Shown here: positions 27,826-38,192 of the stretch, in pieces
Layout of the letters: each line of letters begins with the position of its first letter
Position numbering within the stretch: the stretch's first letter is position 1
Made by a program: the position numbers and the translations under genes
Notes under the pieces: generated by a model
The model's database searches: none
Told to the model about the DNA's origin: nothing
What the model saw: the letters and a program-made list of their open reading frames with translations, nothing else
NCBI GenBank assembly: GCA_944324965.1
Contig: CALUYH010000005.1
Span: 31,585-95,584, forward strand
Length of the DNA: 64,000 nt
Source of the DNA: Candidatus Avelusimicrobium gallinaceum
Lineage (GTDB): Bacteria > Elusimicrobiota > Elusimicrobia > Elusimicrobiales > Elusimicrobiaceae
Reading direction: 5' to 3'

Positions 27826-28573
27826 AATTATTTCTCATCACATTTTGGACCACGACTGGGGGGTCACCCTCGGCGGGTTTCGTCTTCCGATTACCACGCA
27901 CACGGTTACTTTGTTTGCCGTAAGCCTTGTGCTTTTGTTTGGATTGCACTGGATTTCGCTGGGCCGCAAAAGCCGCACGGGCCGCCTGCTGACCACGCTT
28001 AGCGAAGAATACGTGGCCTTCATCCGCGACGGCATGGTGCTGCCCAATATGGGCGAAGAAGGGCGCCGCTTTCTGCCGTATTTCTGCACGCTGTTTTTGT
28101 TCGTGCTATTCTGCGCGCTGGCGGGGTTGATTCCGAATGTAAAAACCGCCACTTCCAACATTTCCGTCACCGCCGCTTTGGCTTTATGCTCCGGCGGACT
28201 TATTTTGTATTGCGGGCTTAAATTTCACGGGTTTATCGGGTTTTTAAAAGGCTTTGTGCCGTCCGGCACGCCGGGTTGGCTGGTGCCGTTATTGTTCCCG
28301 CTGGAAGTGTTGAGCTTGATCATCAAAGTATGTGTACTGGCCATCCGTTTGTTTGCCAATATGCTTTCGGGGCATATGGTACTGATTTGTTTGCTGTTAA
28401 TTATTTTTATTGTAGGACAAATGCACATTGCGGCCGGAGCCGGGGCGTTTTTGCCGGCGATGGCGCTGGAATTGTTTATGACGTGCCTGGAGCTGTTGGT
28501 GGCGTTTTTGCAGGCGTATGTGTTCACGCTGCTCACCAGCATTTTTGCGGGCTCGGTCATTCACACGCATTGA
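27812..28573 (+). CDS. atpB: ATP synthase F0 subunit a
   Basis: A 253-residue membrane subunit forming the ion half-channels beside the c-ring. It has about six hydrophobic segments. The essential Arg lies in VCVLAIRLFANMLSGHMV, and the C-terminal LELLVAFLQAYVFTLLTSIF is the last conserved helix. The order AtpZ-a-c-b-delta-alpha-(epimerase)-gamma-beta-epsilon follows the usual F-type operon. ATG 27812 overlaps the upstream gene. Forty-eight bases separate it from atpE, including an AGGAG site. Confidence 0.95.
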   Translation: MDVVEIISHHILDHDWGVTLGGFRLPITTHTVTLFAVSLVLLFGLHWISLGRKSRTGRLLTTLSEEYVAFIRDGMVLPNMGEEGRRFLPYFCTLFLFVLFCALAGLIPNVKTATSNISVTAALALCSGGLILYCGLKFHGFIGFLKGFVPSGTPGWLVPLLFPLEVLSLIIKVCVLAIRLFANMLSGHMVLICLLLIIFIVGQMHIAAGAGAFLPAMALELFMTCLELLVAFLQAYVFTLLTSIFAGSVIHTH

Positions 28574-28621
28574 TTTAAAAAATCTACTAAAACGGGGTTT
28601 ACCCCAAAAGGAGAATAACGT

Positions 28622-28852
28622 ATGGAACTCGTAGCACTGAAATACATCGCCGCCGGTATTGGCGCGGGACTCACCGTGATTGGTGCGGGTCTTGGTTTGG
28701 GTAAAATCGGTAATGCGGCCCTGGAAGGTACGGCCCGCCAACCGGAAGCCGGTTCCGATTTGCGCTCTACGATGATTATCATTGCCGCGTTGTTGGAAGG
28801 TGCCGCCATGTTGGGTCTGGTCATCTGCCTGTTGACGCTGGTACTCAAATAA
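28622..28852 (+). CDS. atpE: ATP synthase F0 subunit c
   Basis: A 76-residue c subunit with two transmembrane helices joined by the ARQPE loop. The ion-binding Glu is in helix 2 (IIIAALLEGAAMLGL). The Na+-binding signature of Ilyobacter-type rings (Gln in helix 1, Glu followed by Ser-Thr in helix 2) is missing: the helix 1 position is Leu and the Glu is followed by Gly-Ala. H+ coupling is therefore inferred. AAAGGAG precedes the ATG, a stronger site than its neighbours, as expected for a subunit needed in many copies. Confidence 0.95.
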   Translation: MELVALKYIAAGIGAGLTVIGAGLGLGKIGNAALEGTARQPEAGSDLRSTMIIIAALLEGAAMLGLVICLLTLVLK

Positions 28853-28871
28853 ACCATCGGGAAGTGCGCGT

Positions 28872-29366
28872 ATGGAAAATTTGTTAAAGCCGGACTACGG
28901 CGTGTTGGTGTTAACCATCTGCAACTTTCTGCTGCTGGTGTATTTGCTTAAAAAGTTCGCGTGGAACCGCATTATCGGCGGGTTGGAACAGCGCGAAAAG
29001 CAAATAGCCGACGATAAGCAGCAGGCGCAGGACGCCCGCGCCGCCGCGGAAACACTCAAACGCGAATTGGACGAAAAACTGGCCCAAATCTCGGATGAAG
29101 CCTCCAAAAAGATGGCCGAAGCCGTAAAACTGGGCGAAACGCAAAAAGAACAAATCCTGGCCGCCGCCAAGGAACAATCCGAACGGCTGCTGGAACAGGC
29201 CAAAACGCAAATTGAAGCGGAAAAGAACAAAGCCCTGGCCGACGTACGCGGCGAAATTGCCCGCACGGCGGTGCTGGCTGCCTCCAAGGTAGTGCAGCAG
29301 CAAATGAGCGAAGAATCCGCCCAGCACGTAGTGGACCGCGTGTTGCAGGAAATTAAAGCGAAGTAA
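28872..29366 (+). CDS. atpF: ATP synthase F0 subunit b
   Basis: A 164-residue peripheral-stalk subunit with one N-terminal membrane helix (about 8-28, YGVLVLTICNFLLLVYLL) and a long charged Ala/Glu/Lys-rich helix to the C-terminus. This coiled-coil part would dimerise and reach up to F1. The membrane-proximal KKFAWNRIIGGLEQREKQI segment is typical. It lies between c and delta with short intergenic gaps; only one b-type gene is present, implying a homodimer. Confidence 0.93.
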   Translation: MENLLKPDYGVLVLTICNFLLLVYLLKKFAWNRIIGGLEQREKQIADDKQQAQDARAAAETLKRELDEKLAQISDEASKKMAEAVKLGETQKEQILAAAKEQSERLLEQAKTQIEAEKNKALADVRGEIARTAVLAASKVVQQQMSEESAQHVVDRVLQEIKAK

Positions 29367-29370
29367 CGAT

Positions 29371-29898
29371 ATGAACAGTTCAGACAGAATAGCGGTGCAG
29401 CGTTACGCCGCCGCTTACGACGGGTTAAGCACCACCGACGAACAGGCCGTCCGCCGCGCCGAAGATTTGCGCGCCGCCGCCCGTGCGTTGGATGCCGTGC
29501 GCACGTATATGACCAGCCCGCGCGTAAAGACGCAGCAAAAAAAGCAAACCGTCCGCGCCGCTTTGCAGCAGGCGCCGGACACGGCGTCGTTTATCGAACT
29601 GTTGATTGACGCCAAACGGTACGCGCTTTTGGATGCCGTTACCCGCCGGGTGGGGGAATTGTTGGATAACCGGCTGGGCATTGTGCGGGCGGAGGTTGTG
29701 TCGGCCCGTGCGTTAAGCGCCGCGCAGCAAAAAGAAACGCAAGAGGCTCTTTCGTCGCGCTACGGCGGACGGGTGGAAGCGGTTTTTACGGTGGACCCCG
29801 CGCTGTTAGGCGGGCTGAAAATCCGCTGCCGGGGCGAACTGATAGACGGCAGCCTGCAGGGGCGTCTAGCCAAGCTGCAGGAAGAATTGACACATTAA
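29371..29898 (+). CDS. atpH: ATP synthase F1 subunit delta
   Basis: A 175-residue delta subunit (OSCP homologue) joining the b stalk to the top of F1. The N-terminal helical domain starts AVQRYAAAYDG, and the C-terminal motif is VDPALLGGLKIRCRGELIDGSLQGRL, a strong family signature. Four bases separate it from atpF and twelve from atpA. Sequence similarity in this subunit is normally low, so the C-terminal signature and the operon position carry the call. Confidence 0.93.
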   Translation: MNSSDRIAVQRYAAAYDGLSTTDEQAVRRAEDLRAAARALDAVRTYMTSPRVKTQQKKQTVRAALQQAPDTASFIELLIDAKRYALLDAVTRRVGELLDNRLGIVRAEVVSARALSAAQQKETQEALSSRYGGRVEAVFTVDPALLGGLKIRCRGELIDGSLQGRLAKLQEELTH

Positions 29899-29910
29899 TA
29901 CGGTAGCAAT

Positions 29911-31446
29911 ATGGCAATTAGACCAGAAGAAATAACCAACATCATCAAAGAAAAGATTGAGCATTTTGACACTTCGGCCGACGTAAACGAAGTGGGCACC
30001 GTCATCCAAGTGGGCGACGGCATTGCCCGCGTGCACGGCTTGAACCACGTCAAGGCTTCGGAACTGGTGGATTTCGGGAACGGCGTGAAAGGTATGGCGC
30101 TGAACCTGGAATACGACAACGTGGGCTGCGTGCTCATGGGGCCGGACCACTTGGTGCACGAAGGCGACACCGTCAAACGCACCGGCGAGGTAATCAGCAT
30201 TCCCGTCGGCGCGGATATGATCGGCCGCGTGGTGGACCCGCTGGGCAACGCGTTGGACGGCAAAGGCGCGATTAAGACCGACAAAGTCATGCCGCTGGAC
30301 ATTGTAGCCCCCGGCATTATTGACCGCCAGCCCGTCAAACAGCCGTTGCAAACCGGTATCAAAGCCATTGACGCCATGGTGCCGATCGGCAAAGGTCAGC
30401 GCGAGTTAATCATCGGCGACCGCCAGACCGGTAAAACCGCCATCGCGGTGGACGCTATTATCAACCAAAAGAACATCCCCGCGTCCGAACGCTGCATCTG
30501 CATTTACGTGGCCATCGGCCAAAAGCAGAGCACGGTGGCGCAAGTCGTCAAAACGCTGACGGATTTCGGCGCGATGGGCTACACGATTGTCGTGTCGGCC
30601 ACCGCTTCGGACCCGGCCTCCCTTTTGTACATCGCCCCGTATGCGGGCTGCGCCATCGGCGAATACTTTATGTGGCAGGGCAAAGACGTGCTGATCGTGT
30701 ACGACGATCTTTCCAAGCACGCCCAGGCGTACCGTCAGATGTCCTTGCTGCTGCGCCGTCCGCCAGGCCGCGAAGCGTACCCCGGCGACGTGTTCTACTT
30801 GCATTCCAGATTGTTGGAACGCGCCTGCAAACTGTCCAACGAAAACGGCGGCGGTTCTATCACCGCGCTGCCTATCATTGAAACGCAGGCCAACGACGTG
30901 TCCGCCTATATTCCGACGAACGTCATTTCCATTACGGACGGACAGATTTACCTGGAAAGCAGCTTGTTTTTAAGCGGTATCAAACCGGCTATTAACGTGG
31001 GGTTGTCCGTCTCGCGTGTAGGCGGTTCGGCCCAGCGCAAAACCATGCGCAAAGTGGCCGGTACCTTGCGTATCGACTTGTCCCAGTACCAGGAACTGGC
31101 GGGCTTTGCCCAGTTCGGTTCGGAACTGGATAAAGAATCCCAGCGCCAAATTGCCCGCGGCAAACGCATGACGGAACTCTTAAAACAGAACCAATATGCG
31201 CCGCTGAAAGTGGGCGAAGAAGTGCTGGTGCTGTACGCCGGCGTGCACGGCTACTTGGACGGAGTGGAAGTCAGCGATGTGCTGGAATACGAAAAACAGC
31301 TGTTGGCTTTTGTCCGCGCCAAACGGCCCGAAGTGCTGGATACGCTCAATGCGGCCAACGAACTGACCAAAGATGTGGAAGAAAAAATCGTCAGCACGCT
31401 GGACGAATTTAAAACGGTTTTCAAACCTGCCAAACAGGAGAACTAA
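29911..31446 (+). CDS. atpA: ATP synthase F1 subunit alpha
   Basis: A 511-residue non-catalytic nucleotide-binding subunit of F1. The N-terminal beta-barrel has [13 protein letters not shown]. The P-loop is [11 protein letters not shown] near residue 170. The family-typical [21 protein letters not shown] follows, with the Arg-finger region in the preceding segment. The C-terminal helical bundle ends [18 protein letters not shown]. The epimerase ATG immediately follows its stop codon (TAA then ATG), which strongly suggests co-translation. Confidence 0.97.
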   Translation: MAIRPEEITNIIKEKIEHFDTSADVNEVGTVIQVGDGIARVHGLNHVKASELVDFGNGVKGMALNLEYDNVGCVLMGPDHLVHEGDTVKRTGEVISIPVGADMIGRVVDPLGNALDGKGAIKTDKVMPLDIVAPGIIDRQPVKQPLQTGIKAIDAMVPIGKGQRELIIGDRQTGKTAIAVDAIINQKNIPASERCICIYVAIGQKQSTVAQVVKTLTDFGAMGYTIVVSATASDPASLLYIAPYAGCAIGEYFMWQGKDVLIVYDDLSKHAQAYRQMSLLLRRPPGREAYPGDVFYLHSRLLERACKLSNENGGGSITALPIIETQANDVSAYIPTNVISITDGQIYLESSLFLSGIKPAINVGLSVSRVGGSAQRKTMRKVAGTLRIDLSQYQELAGFAQFGSELDKESQRQIARGKRMTELLKQNQYAPLKVGEEVLVLYAGVHGYLDGVEVSDVLEYEKQLLAFVRAKRPEVLDTLNAANELTKDVEEKIVSTLDEFKTVFKPAKQEN

Positions 31447-32385
31447 ATGGACGCTAAAACGAAAAAGAAATATCTGGTTACCGGCGGCGCCGGGTTCATC
31501 GGCAGCAACATTGCCAAAACCCTGGAAGCCCAAGGCCACGAAGTGACCGTGTTGGATGACTTTTCCAAAAACGGGCATTTCAAAAACTTAATCGGCTTTA
31601 AGGGCGACGTCATCACCGCGGACTTGTTTGAATACATGCCCACGGATATGTACTTTGACGCCATCTTCCACGAAGCGGCCATCACCGATACCACCGTTAT
31701 GGACCAAAAAGCCATGATGGAACAAAACGTGGAAGCGTTCAAAAACATCCTGAACTTCGCCGCGGAAAACGAAATCAAAAAAGTGATTTACGCTTCTTCC
31801 GCCGCCACGTACGGCAACGGCCCCGTGCCCAACGTAGAAACGCAGCCCACGCACCCGGAAAACGTGTACGGTTTTTCCAAGGTGATTATGGACAACGTCG
31901 CCCGCCAATTTGCGGAAGACAACCACGATATGACCATCATCGGCCTGCGCTATTTTAACGTGTACGGCCCGGGCGAATACTTTAAGGGAAAAATGGCCAG
32001 CATGGTGTACCAGCTGTACAACCAGATGAAAGCCGGCAAACGCCCGCGCGTATTTAAATATGGCGAACAGCAGCGCGATTTTGTGTACGTAAAAGACATC
32101 GTCAAAATCAACCTGTGCGCGCTGAACAACGGCAAGGAAACCGGCGTCTACAACGCCGCCACCGGCGTCCCGCGCGACTATAACGCCATCATCGCGTGCC
32201 TGAACAAAGAACTGGGCACCAAACTGGAACCCGAATACATTGATAACCCGTATCCGTTCTTCCAGCTGAAAACGCAGGCGGATATGACGCTGGCCAAAGC
32301 GAAACTCGGCTATGAGCCGGACTACTCGCTGGAAGCCGGCATCGCCGACTACGTGTCCATCTTGGAAGGCCGCAACCAGAAATAG
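31447..32385 (+). CDS. NAD-dependent epimerase, HldD-like (ADP-heptose 6-epimerase)
   Basis: A 312-residue extended short-chain dehydrogenase/epimerase. It has the Rossmann motif TGGAGFIGSN at residues 13-22 and the catalytic YASSAATYG...NVYGFSK region (Ser, Tyr-x3-Lys). HldD-like features include LDDFSKNGHFKNLIGF, IFHEAAITDTT, RYFNVYGPGEYFKGKMAS and QRDFVYVKDIVK. ADP-L-glycero-D-manno-heptose 6-epimerase, making a lipopolysaccharide core precursor, is the best match, but other UDP/ADP-sugar epimerases cannot be excluded. It lies between atpA and atpG, directly abutting atpA, a very unusual place. Confidence 0.82.
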   Translation: MDAKTKKKYLVTGGAGFIGSNIAKTLEAQGHEVTVLDDFSKNGHFKNLIGFKGDVITADLFEYMPTDMYFDAIFHEAAITDTTVMDQKAMMEQNVEAFKNILNFAAENEIKKVIYASSAATYGNGPVPNVETQPTHPENVYGFSKVIMDNVARQFAEDNHDMTIIGLRYFNVYGPGEYFKGKMASMVYQLYNQMKAGKRPRVFKYGEQQRDFVYVKDIVKINLCALNNGKETGVYNAATGVPRDYNAIIACLNKELGTKLEPEYIDNPYPFFQLKTQADMTLAKAKLGYEPDYSLEAGIADYVSILEGRNQK

Positions 32386-32394
32386 GATTATTCC

Positions 32395-34736
<2,342 letters not shown>

Positions 34737-34739
34737 GCT

Positions 34740-35150
34740 ATGGCCAAAAAACTGACCCTAAACCTGATTACGCCGGAAAAACAGCTCATCTCCAACCTGC
34801 AGGTGGATATGGTTATCCTGCCTGCTTTGTTGGGGGAGATGGGCATTTTGCCTGGGCACGTCAAAACGATTGTGCAGCTGGGCATGGGTTCCCTGCGCTA
34901 TAAAAAGGACGGGAAGGAAGAAGAATTCGCCGCCTTGGGCGGGTTTGTGGAAGTGCTAAACGACGTGGTAAACGTGTTTGCCGAGGGAGCGGCCCTCGCC
35001 GACGAAATTGACGAGGAAGCCGAAAAGCAAAAAATCAAAGCCGCCAAGGAATCCCTCTCCCGCAAGGACGCTGACATTGATTTTGAACTCGCGGAGATTG
35101 AAATCAAACAAGCCATCGCCCGTATGAAAGTGAAAAAGAAACATATGTAA
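34740..35150 (+). CDS. atpC: ATP synthase F1 subunit epsilon
   Basis: A 136-residue epsilon subunit that couples the rotor to the c-ring and can inhibit hydrolysis. The N-terminal beta sandwich begins LTLNLITPEKQLISNLQVDMVILP and contains GEMGILPGHVKTIVQLGMGSLRY. The C-terminal part is two charged helices. It closes the operon, with a terminator starting 15 bases after its stop codon. Family-typical length and position leave little doubt. Confidence 0.93.
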   Translation: MAKKLTLNLITPEKQLISNLQVDMVILPALLGEMGILPGHVKTIVQLGMGSLRYKKDGKEEEFAALGGFVEVLNDVVNVFAEGAALADEIDEEAEKQKIKAAKESLSRKDADIDFELAEIEIKQAIARMKVKKKHM

Positions 35151-35164
35151 TTTATCGTTTCTAT

Positions 35165-35193
35165 AAAAGCCCCGCTGTAAAATGGGGCTTTTT
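35165..35193 (+). terminator. Terminator of the ATP synthase operon
   Basis: AAAAGCCCC and GGGGCTTTT pair across a ten-base loop; T run follows. Confidence 0.8.
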
Positions 35194-35207
35194 GTATAGG
35201 AACCGGT

Positions 35208-36062
35208 ATGACAGACAACAAACCCATTGTGGTTGGATTAGGGGAAGTGCTGTGGGACGTATTCTCCCAGCAGAAGCGGCCCGGCGGCGCCCCCGCCAAC
35301 GTGGCCTATCACGCGGCGCGGCTGGGGGCGCAAGCGTTTTTGGTTAGCGCCGTAGGGGCCGATGCGGACGGACAGAAATTGCTGGCCCAACTCCAAATGC
35401 ACCACATCGCGTGCTGTACTGCACGGGTGCCATATCCCACCGGGAGAGTGGAAGTGACCCTGCACCACGGAGCGGCCACCTACCAAATCGTGGAAAACAG
35501 TGCCTGGGACCATATCCCCTTTACGCAGGAAGCCGCCCAACTGATGGCGCAGGCCGACGCGGCGTGCTTTGGCACCCTGGCGTTCCGCTCGCCGGACACG
35601 GCGCACACCTTGCGGCAGTTGTTGGACCAAATGCGCCCGCAGGCGCTAAAAGTGTTGGACGTCAATTTGCGCCCGCCGTATTATTCGGCGGAATTATTGC
35701 AGGATTTGTTGGGGCGGTGCAACGCGCTTAAATTAAATGACGAAGAAGCCCCCATTTTGGCCCCGTTGGCAGGGGCCGCGGCGGACCCGGCGGACGTATG
35801 CCGGGGGCTGCTGGCGCGTTACGGGTTGCGGCTGGTCATTTTGACGGCCGGCGCCCGATACAGCGAAATTTACACGCCGGCCGGCGTTTCCCGCTTGCCT
35901 ATGCCGGTTGTAAAAGTAGCGGATACCGTCGGCGCGGGCGACTCGTTTACGGGCGCCTTTATCACGGCGTTTCTGCAAGGCCAAACGCTGGAACAGGCAC
36001 ACCGCCAAGCAGTTCAAACCGCCGCGTATGTGTGCACGCGCCCGGGGGCGTGGCCGGAATAA
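35208..36062 (+). CDS. PfkB-family sugar kinase (fructokinase-like)
   Basis: A 284-residue ribokinase-family kinase phosphorylating a sugar with ATP. The N-terminal motif is GLGEVLWDVFSQQKRPGGAPANVAYHAARLG, typical of fructokinases. The C-terminal signature ADTVGAGDSFTGAFI contains the catalytic Asp and anion hole (near residues 240-252). Substrate cannot be fixed, but fructose or a related hexose is likely. ATG 35208 is preceded by a weak AGGAA site. Confidence 0.85.
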   Translation: MTDNKPIVVGLGEVLWDVFSQQKRPGGAPANVAYHAARLGAQAFLVSAVGADADGQKLLAQLQMHHIACCTARVPYPTGRVEVTLHHGAATYQIVENSAWDHIPFTQEAAQLMAQADAACFGTLAFRSPDTAHTLRQLLDQMRPQALKVLDVNLRPPYYSAELLQDLLGRCNALKLNDEEAPILAPLAGAAADPADVCRGLLARYGLRLVILTAGARYSEIYTPAGVSRLPMPVVKVADTVGAGDSFTGAFITAFLQGQTLEQAHRQAVQTAAYVCTRPGAWPE

Positions 36063-36119
36063 AACCGCCAGACGGGTCAAACCGATTGGCAAACATCTTA
36101 CAAGCAACAAGGAGCAAAA

Positions 36120-36929
36120 ATGAGAAACATAACCCCTATCTCGTTGGATTGGAAAAAAACGGGCCTTTGGCTGTTAGTCTTGGTGGTGCTGTTGGCGGCG
36201 GCCGGGTCGTTCTTTACGGTGTCGGCCGGCAGTGCGGCCGTTAAACTGCGCTTTGGCAAAATCGTGGGTGCATACGGCGAAGGGCTGCACTTCAAATTGC
36301 CGCTGGTGGACAAGGTGGAAAAGTTTTCCGTCCGCATTAAAAAAGATTCGTTTGAAACGGAAGCATTTTCCAAGGATTTGCAGACGGTAGGCCTGACGCT
36401 GGCCATCAACCACCGCATTTTGCCCGATACCATTGAGTCTATCTACCGCAACCTCGGCCCCGAATACACGACCACCGTGTTAAAACCGATGGTGGAAGAA
36501 TGGACCAAGGCCGTCATTGCCAAATACTCGGCCGACAGTTTGATTTCCAACCGCGTGGAAGTGGCGCGCGAATTGGACCAGATTTTAAAAGAAAAGATGA
36601 AAGAAAAAGAAGTCATCGTGTCCGATATCGCCATCACCAATTTTGAATTTTCTCCGCAGTTTTTAAAAGCCGTGGAAGAAAAACAAATCGCCGAGCAGGA
36701 AGCCAAACGCGCCACCAACCTGGTGGAAAAAGTGAAGAAGGAAGCCGAACAGAAAATCCTGCAGGCGGAAGCGGAAGCCAAATCGCTGCGGCTGCAGCGG
36801 GAAGTGGTGTCCGACAATTTGATTAAACTGCGCCAGGTGGAAGCCCAGCTGAAAGCCATTGAAAAATGGGACGGCCATATGCCCACGTATATGGCGGGCG
36901 ACCAAATGCCGTTTGTAATGACGAAATAA
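36120..36929 (+). CDS. Prohibitin/HflC-like SPFH-domain membrane protein
   Basis: A 269-residue protein with one N-terminal membrane segment (about 18-38) followed by an SPFH/band 7 domain (KLRFGKIVGAYGEGLHFKLPLVDKVEKF) and a long coiled coil (about 180-240, rich in Glu/Lys/Ala/Gln). It belongs to the prohibitin family, whose members form large membrane rings and often regulate FtsH-type proteases. No hflK or ftsH is adjacent. An AAGGAG site precedes the ATG. The C-terminus ends with AGDQMPFVMTK, a hydrophobic end of the type seen in prohibitins. Confidence 0.85.
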   Translation: MRNITPISLDWKKTGLWLLVLVVLLAAAGSFFTVSAGSAAVKLRFGKIVGAYGEGLHFKLPLVDKVEKFSVRIKKDSFETEAFSKDLQTVGLTLAINHRILPDTIESIYRNLGPEYTTTVLKPMVEEWTKAVIAKYSADSLISNRVEVARELDQILKEKMKEKEVIVSDIAITNFEFSPQFLKAVEEKQIAEQEAKRATNLVEKVKKEAEQKILQAEAEAKSLRLQREVVSDNLIKLRQVEAQLKAIEKWDGHMPTYMAGDQMPFVMTK

Positions 36930-36955
36930 GCGTTTTAAAATCAGGTTGGTAAAGG

Positions 36956-36993
36956 TATAATAAAAGGGAGGCTTATCCTCCCTTTTATTTTTT
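36956..36993 (+). terminator. TATAAT box running into a terminator hairpin
   Basis: TATAAT at 36956-36961 is followed at once by an 11-bp stem TAAAAGGGAGG / CCTCCCTTTTA and a T run. The hairpin ends the upstream gene; the box may start the Sel1-repeat transcript through its own attenuator. Confidence 0.6.
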
Positions 36994-37010
36994 ATATCCG
37001 AAGGTGCCAA

Positions 37011-38141
37011 ATGAAAACATTTCTTCAAACTTTTCTTCTGGTTGTGCTGTTGGGCGGGCTGTACCTGTTCGCATTCTACAAAACGCCGCAGCAGCAGCTG
37101 TTTGAAAAAACCTTGGCGTCCGCCTCGGCAGGGGACAATCAGGCGGCGTACCAGGTGGCGCAGTTTTACGCGCGCGGGCAGGGCACGGAGCCGAACGGCA
37201 CACAGGCGGCGGAATGGTACCGCAAAGCGGCGGCCGACGGCAATATGCAGGCCGCATGGGAACTGACCGAGCTGTACATAAAGGGCCAGTTGGTCCCGGC
37301 CGATTTGGAAGAAGCATCCGTTTATTTGCAGGCGGCTGCCCGCGGGGGGAATGTGCCGGCCCAAAAAGAATTGGCCCGTTTTTATCAGCAGGGGCTCGGC
37401 GGGTTGCCCGTCCAGCCGGGCGAAGCGCTCTACTGGCAGCTGCAAGCGGCCCAAGCCGGTGATGCGGAGGCCCAAACCGCCGTGCAGGACGTGCAGTTGG
37501 AAAACCCGCAACTGTATGAAGAAGTCACCCGTTTTGTAGGCGTGTTGGACCGCGCCGGGCAAGGCAACAGCCAAGCCCAGCTGGAAGCCGGACAAGGCTT
37601 GCATATGGGCTATCCGTTGGCCCGCAACGATGAAGAAGCGTTCCGCTGGTTCACGCGCGCCTGGCAGGAAGGCGACAAATTGCCGCAGGCCGCGTATGAA
37701 CTTTCGCAGCTGTACCAAAAAGGGGAAGGCACCGAAGCGGACGAAAACAAAGCGATGGAACTGTTGGGGGCCGCCGCGCAAGCCAAAAACCCGGACGCGC
37801 AATATATGCTGGGCACCCTGGCCTACAACGCCAATCCCCCCAAGTACGAAGACGCTTTTGCCTGGTTCTCCAACGCCGCCGCGGGCGGCCAAGCCCAAGG
37901 GCAATATATGACGGGCTTTATGCTGATGCAAGGCCAGGGAACCAACAAATCCGTTCCGCTGGCGATTCGCTTTTTCCACGATGCGGCCGAGCAAAACCAC
38001 GTGGCCGCACAATACGTGCTGGGGCAAATTTACTGGAAAGGCTTAGGCGTGCCGGTGAATAAAAAAGAAGGCGAAGTCTGGCTGCGCCGCGCGGCCGAAG
38101 GCGGCAACAGTGCCGCACAGGAACTTTTAAACGCAAAATAA
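37011..38141 (+). CDS. Sel1-like repeat protein, membrane anchored
   Basis: A 376-residue protein with an N-terminal hydrophobic segment (about 5-24), either an uncleaved anchor or a signal peptide without a clear cleavage site. It is followed by Sel1-like helical repeats of about 36 residues with the pattern A..G....A...L...Y..G.G. Clear repeats include QVAQFYARGQGTEPNGTQAAEWYRKAA, ELSQLYQKGEGTEADENKAMELL and VLGQIYWKGLGVPVNKKEGEVW. Such proteins scaffold envelope complexes; the partner is unknown. It is followed by a bidirectional terminator shared with the converging protease operon. Confidence 0.85.
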   Translation: MKTFLQTFLLVVLLGGLYLFAFYKTPQQQLFEKTLASASAGDNQAAYQVAQFYARGQGTEPNGTQAAEWYRKAAADGNMQAAWELTELYIKGQLVPADLEEASVYLQAAARGGNVPAQKELARFYQQGLGGLPVQPGEALYWQLQAAQAGDAEAQTAVQDVQLENPQLYEEVTRFVGVLDRAGQGNSQAQLEAGQGLHMGYPLARNDEEAFRWFTRAWQEGDKLPQAAYELSQLYQKGEGTEADENKAMELLGAAAQAKNPDAQYMLGTLAYNANPPKYEDAFAWFSNAAAGGQAQGQYMTGFMLMQGQGTNKSVPLAIRFFHDAAEQNHVAAQYVLGQIYWKGLGVPVNKKEGEVWLRRAAEGGNSAAQELLNAK

Positions 38142-38156
38142 AAAACGGCTCAAATC

Positions 38157-38188
38157 AAAACCCCGGTGCCAAACAGCACCGGGGTTTT
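38157..38188. terminator. Bidirectional terminator between the Sel1 gene and the protease operon
   Basis: 13-bp stem AAAACCCCGGTGC / GCACCGGGGTTTT with a six-base loop, T run on both strands. Confidence 0.85.
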
Positions 38189-38192
38189 CTAA

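Noticed and set aside
36663..38027. 454-codon open frame on the minus strand
   Set aside because: It runs antisense through the prohibitin-like and Sel1-repeat genes, whose repeat structure and motifs are clear; its composition is that of a GC-driven shadow.
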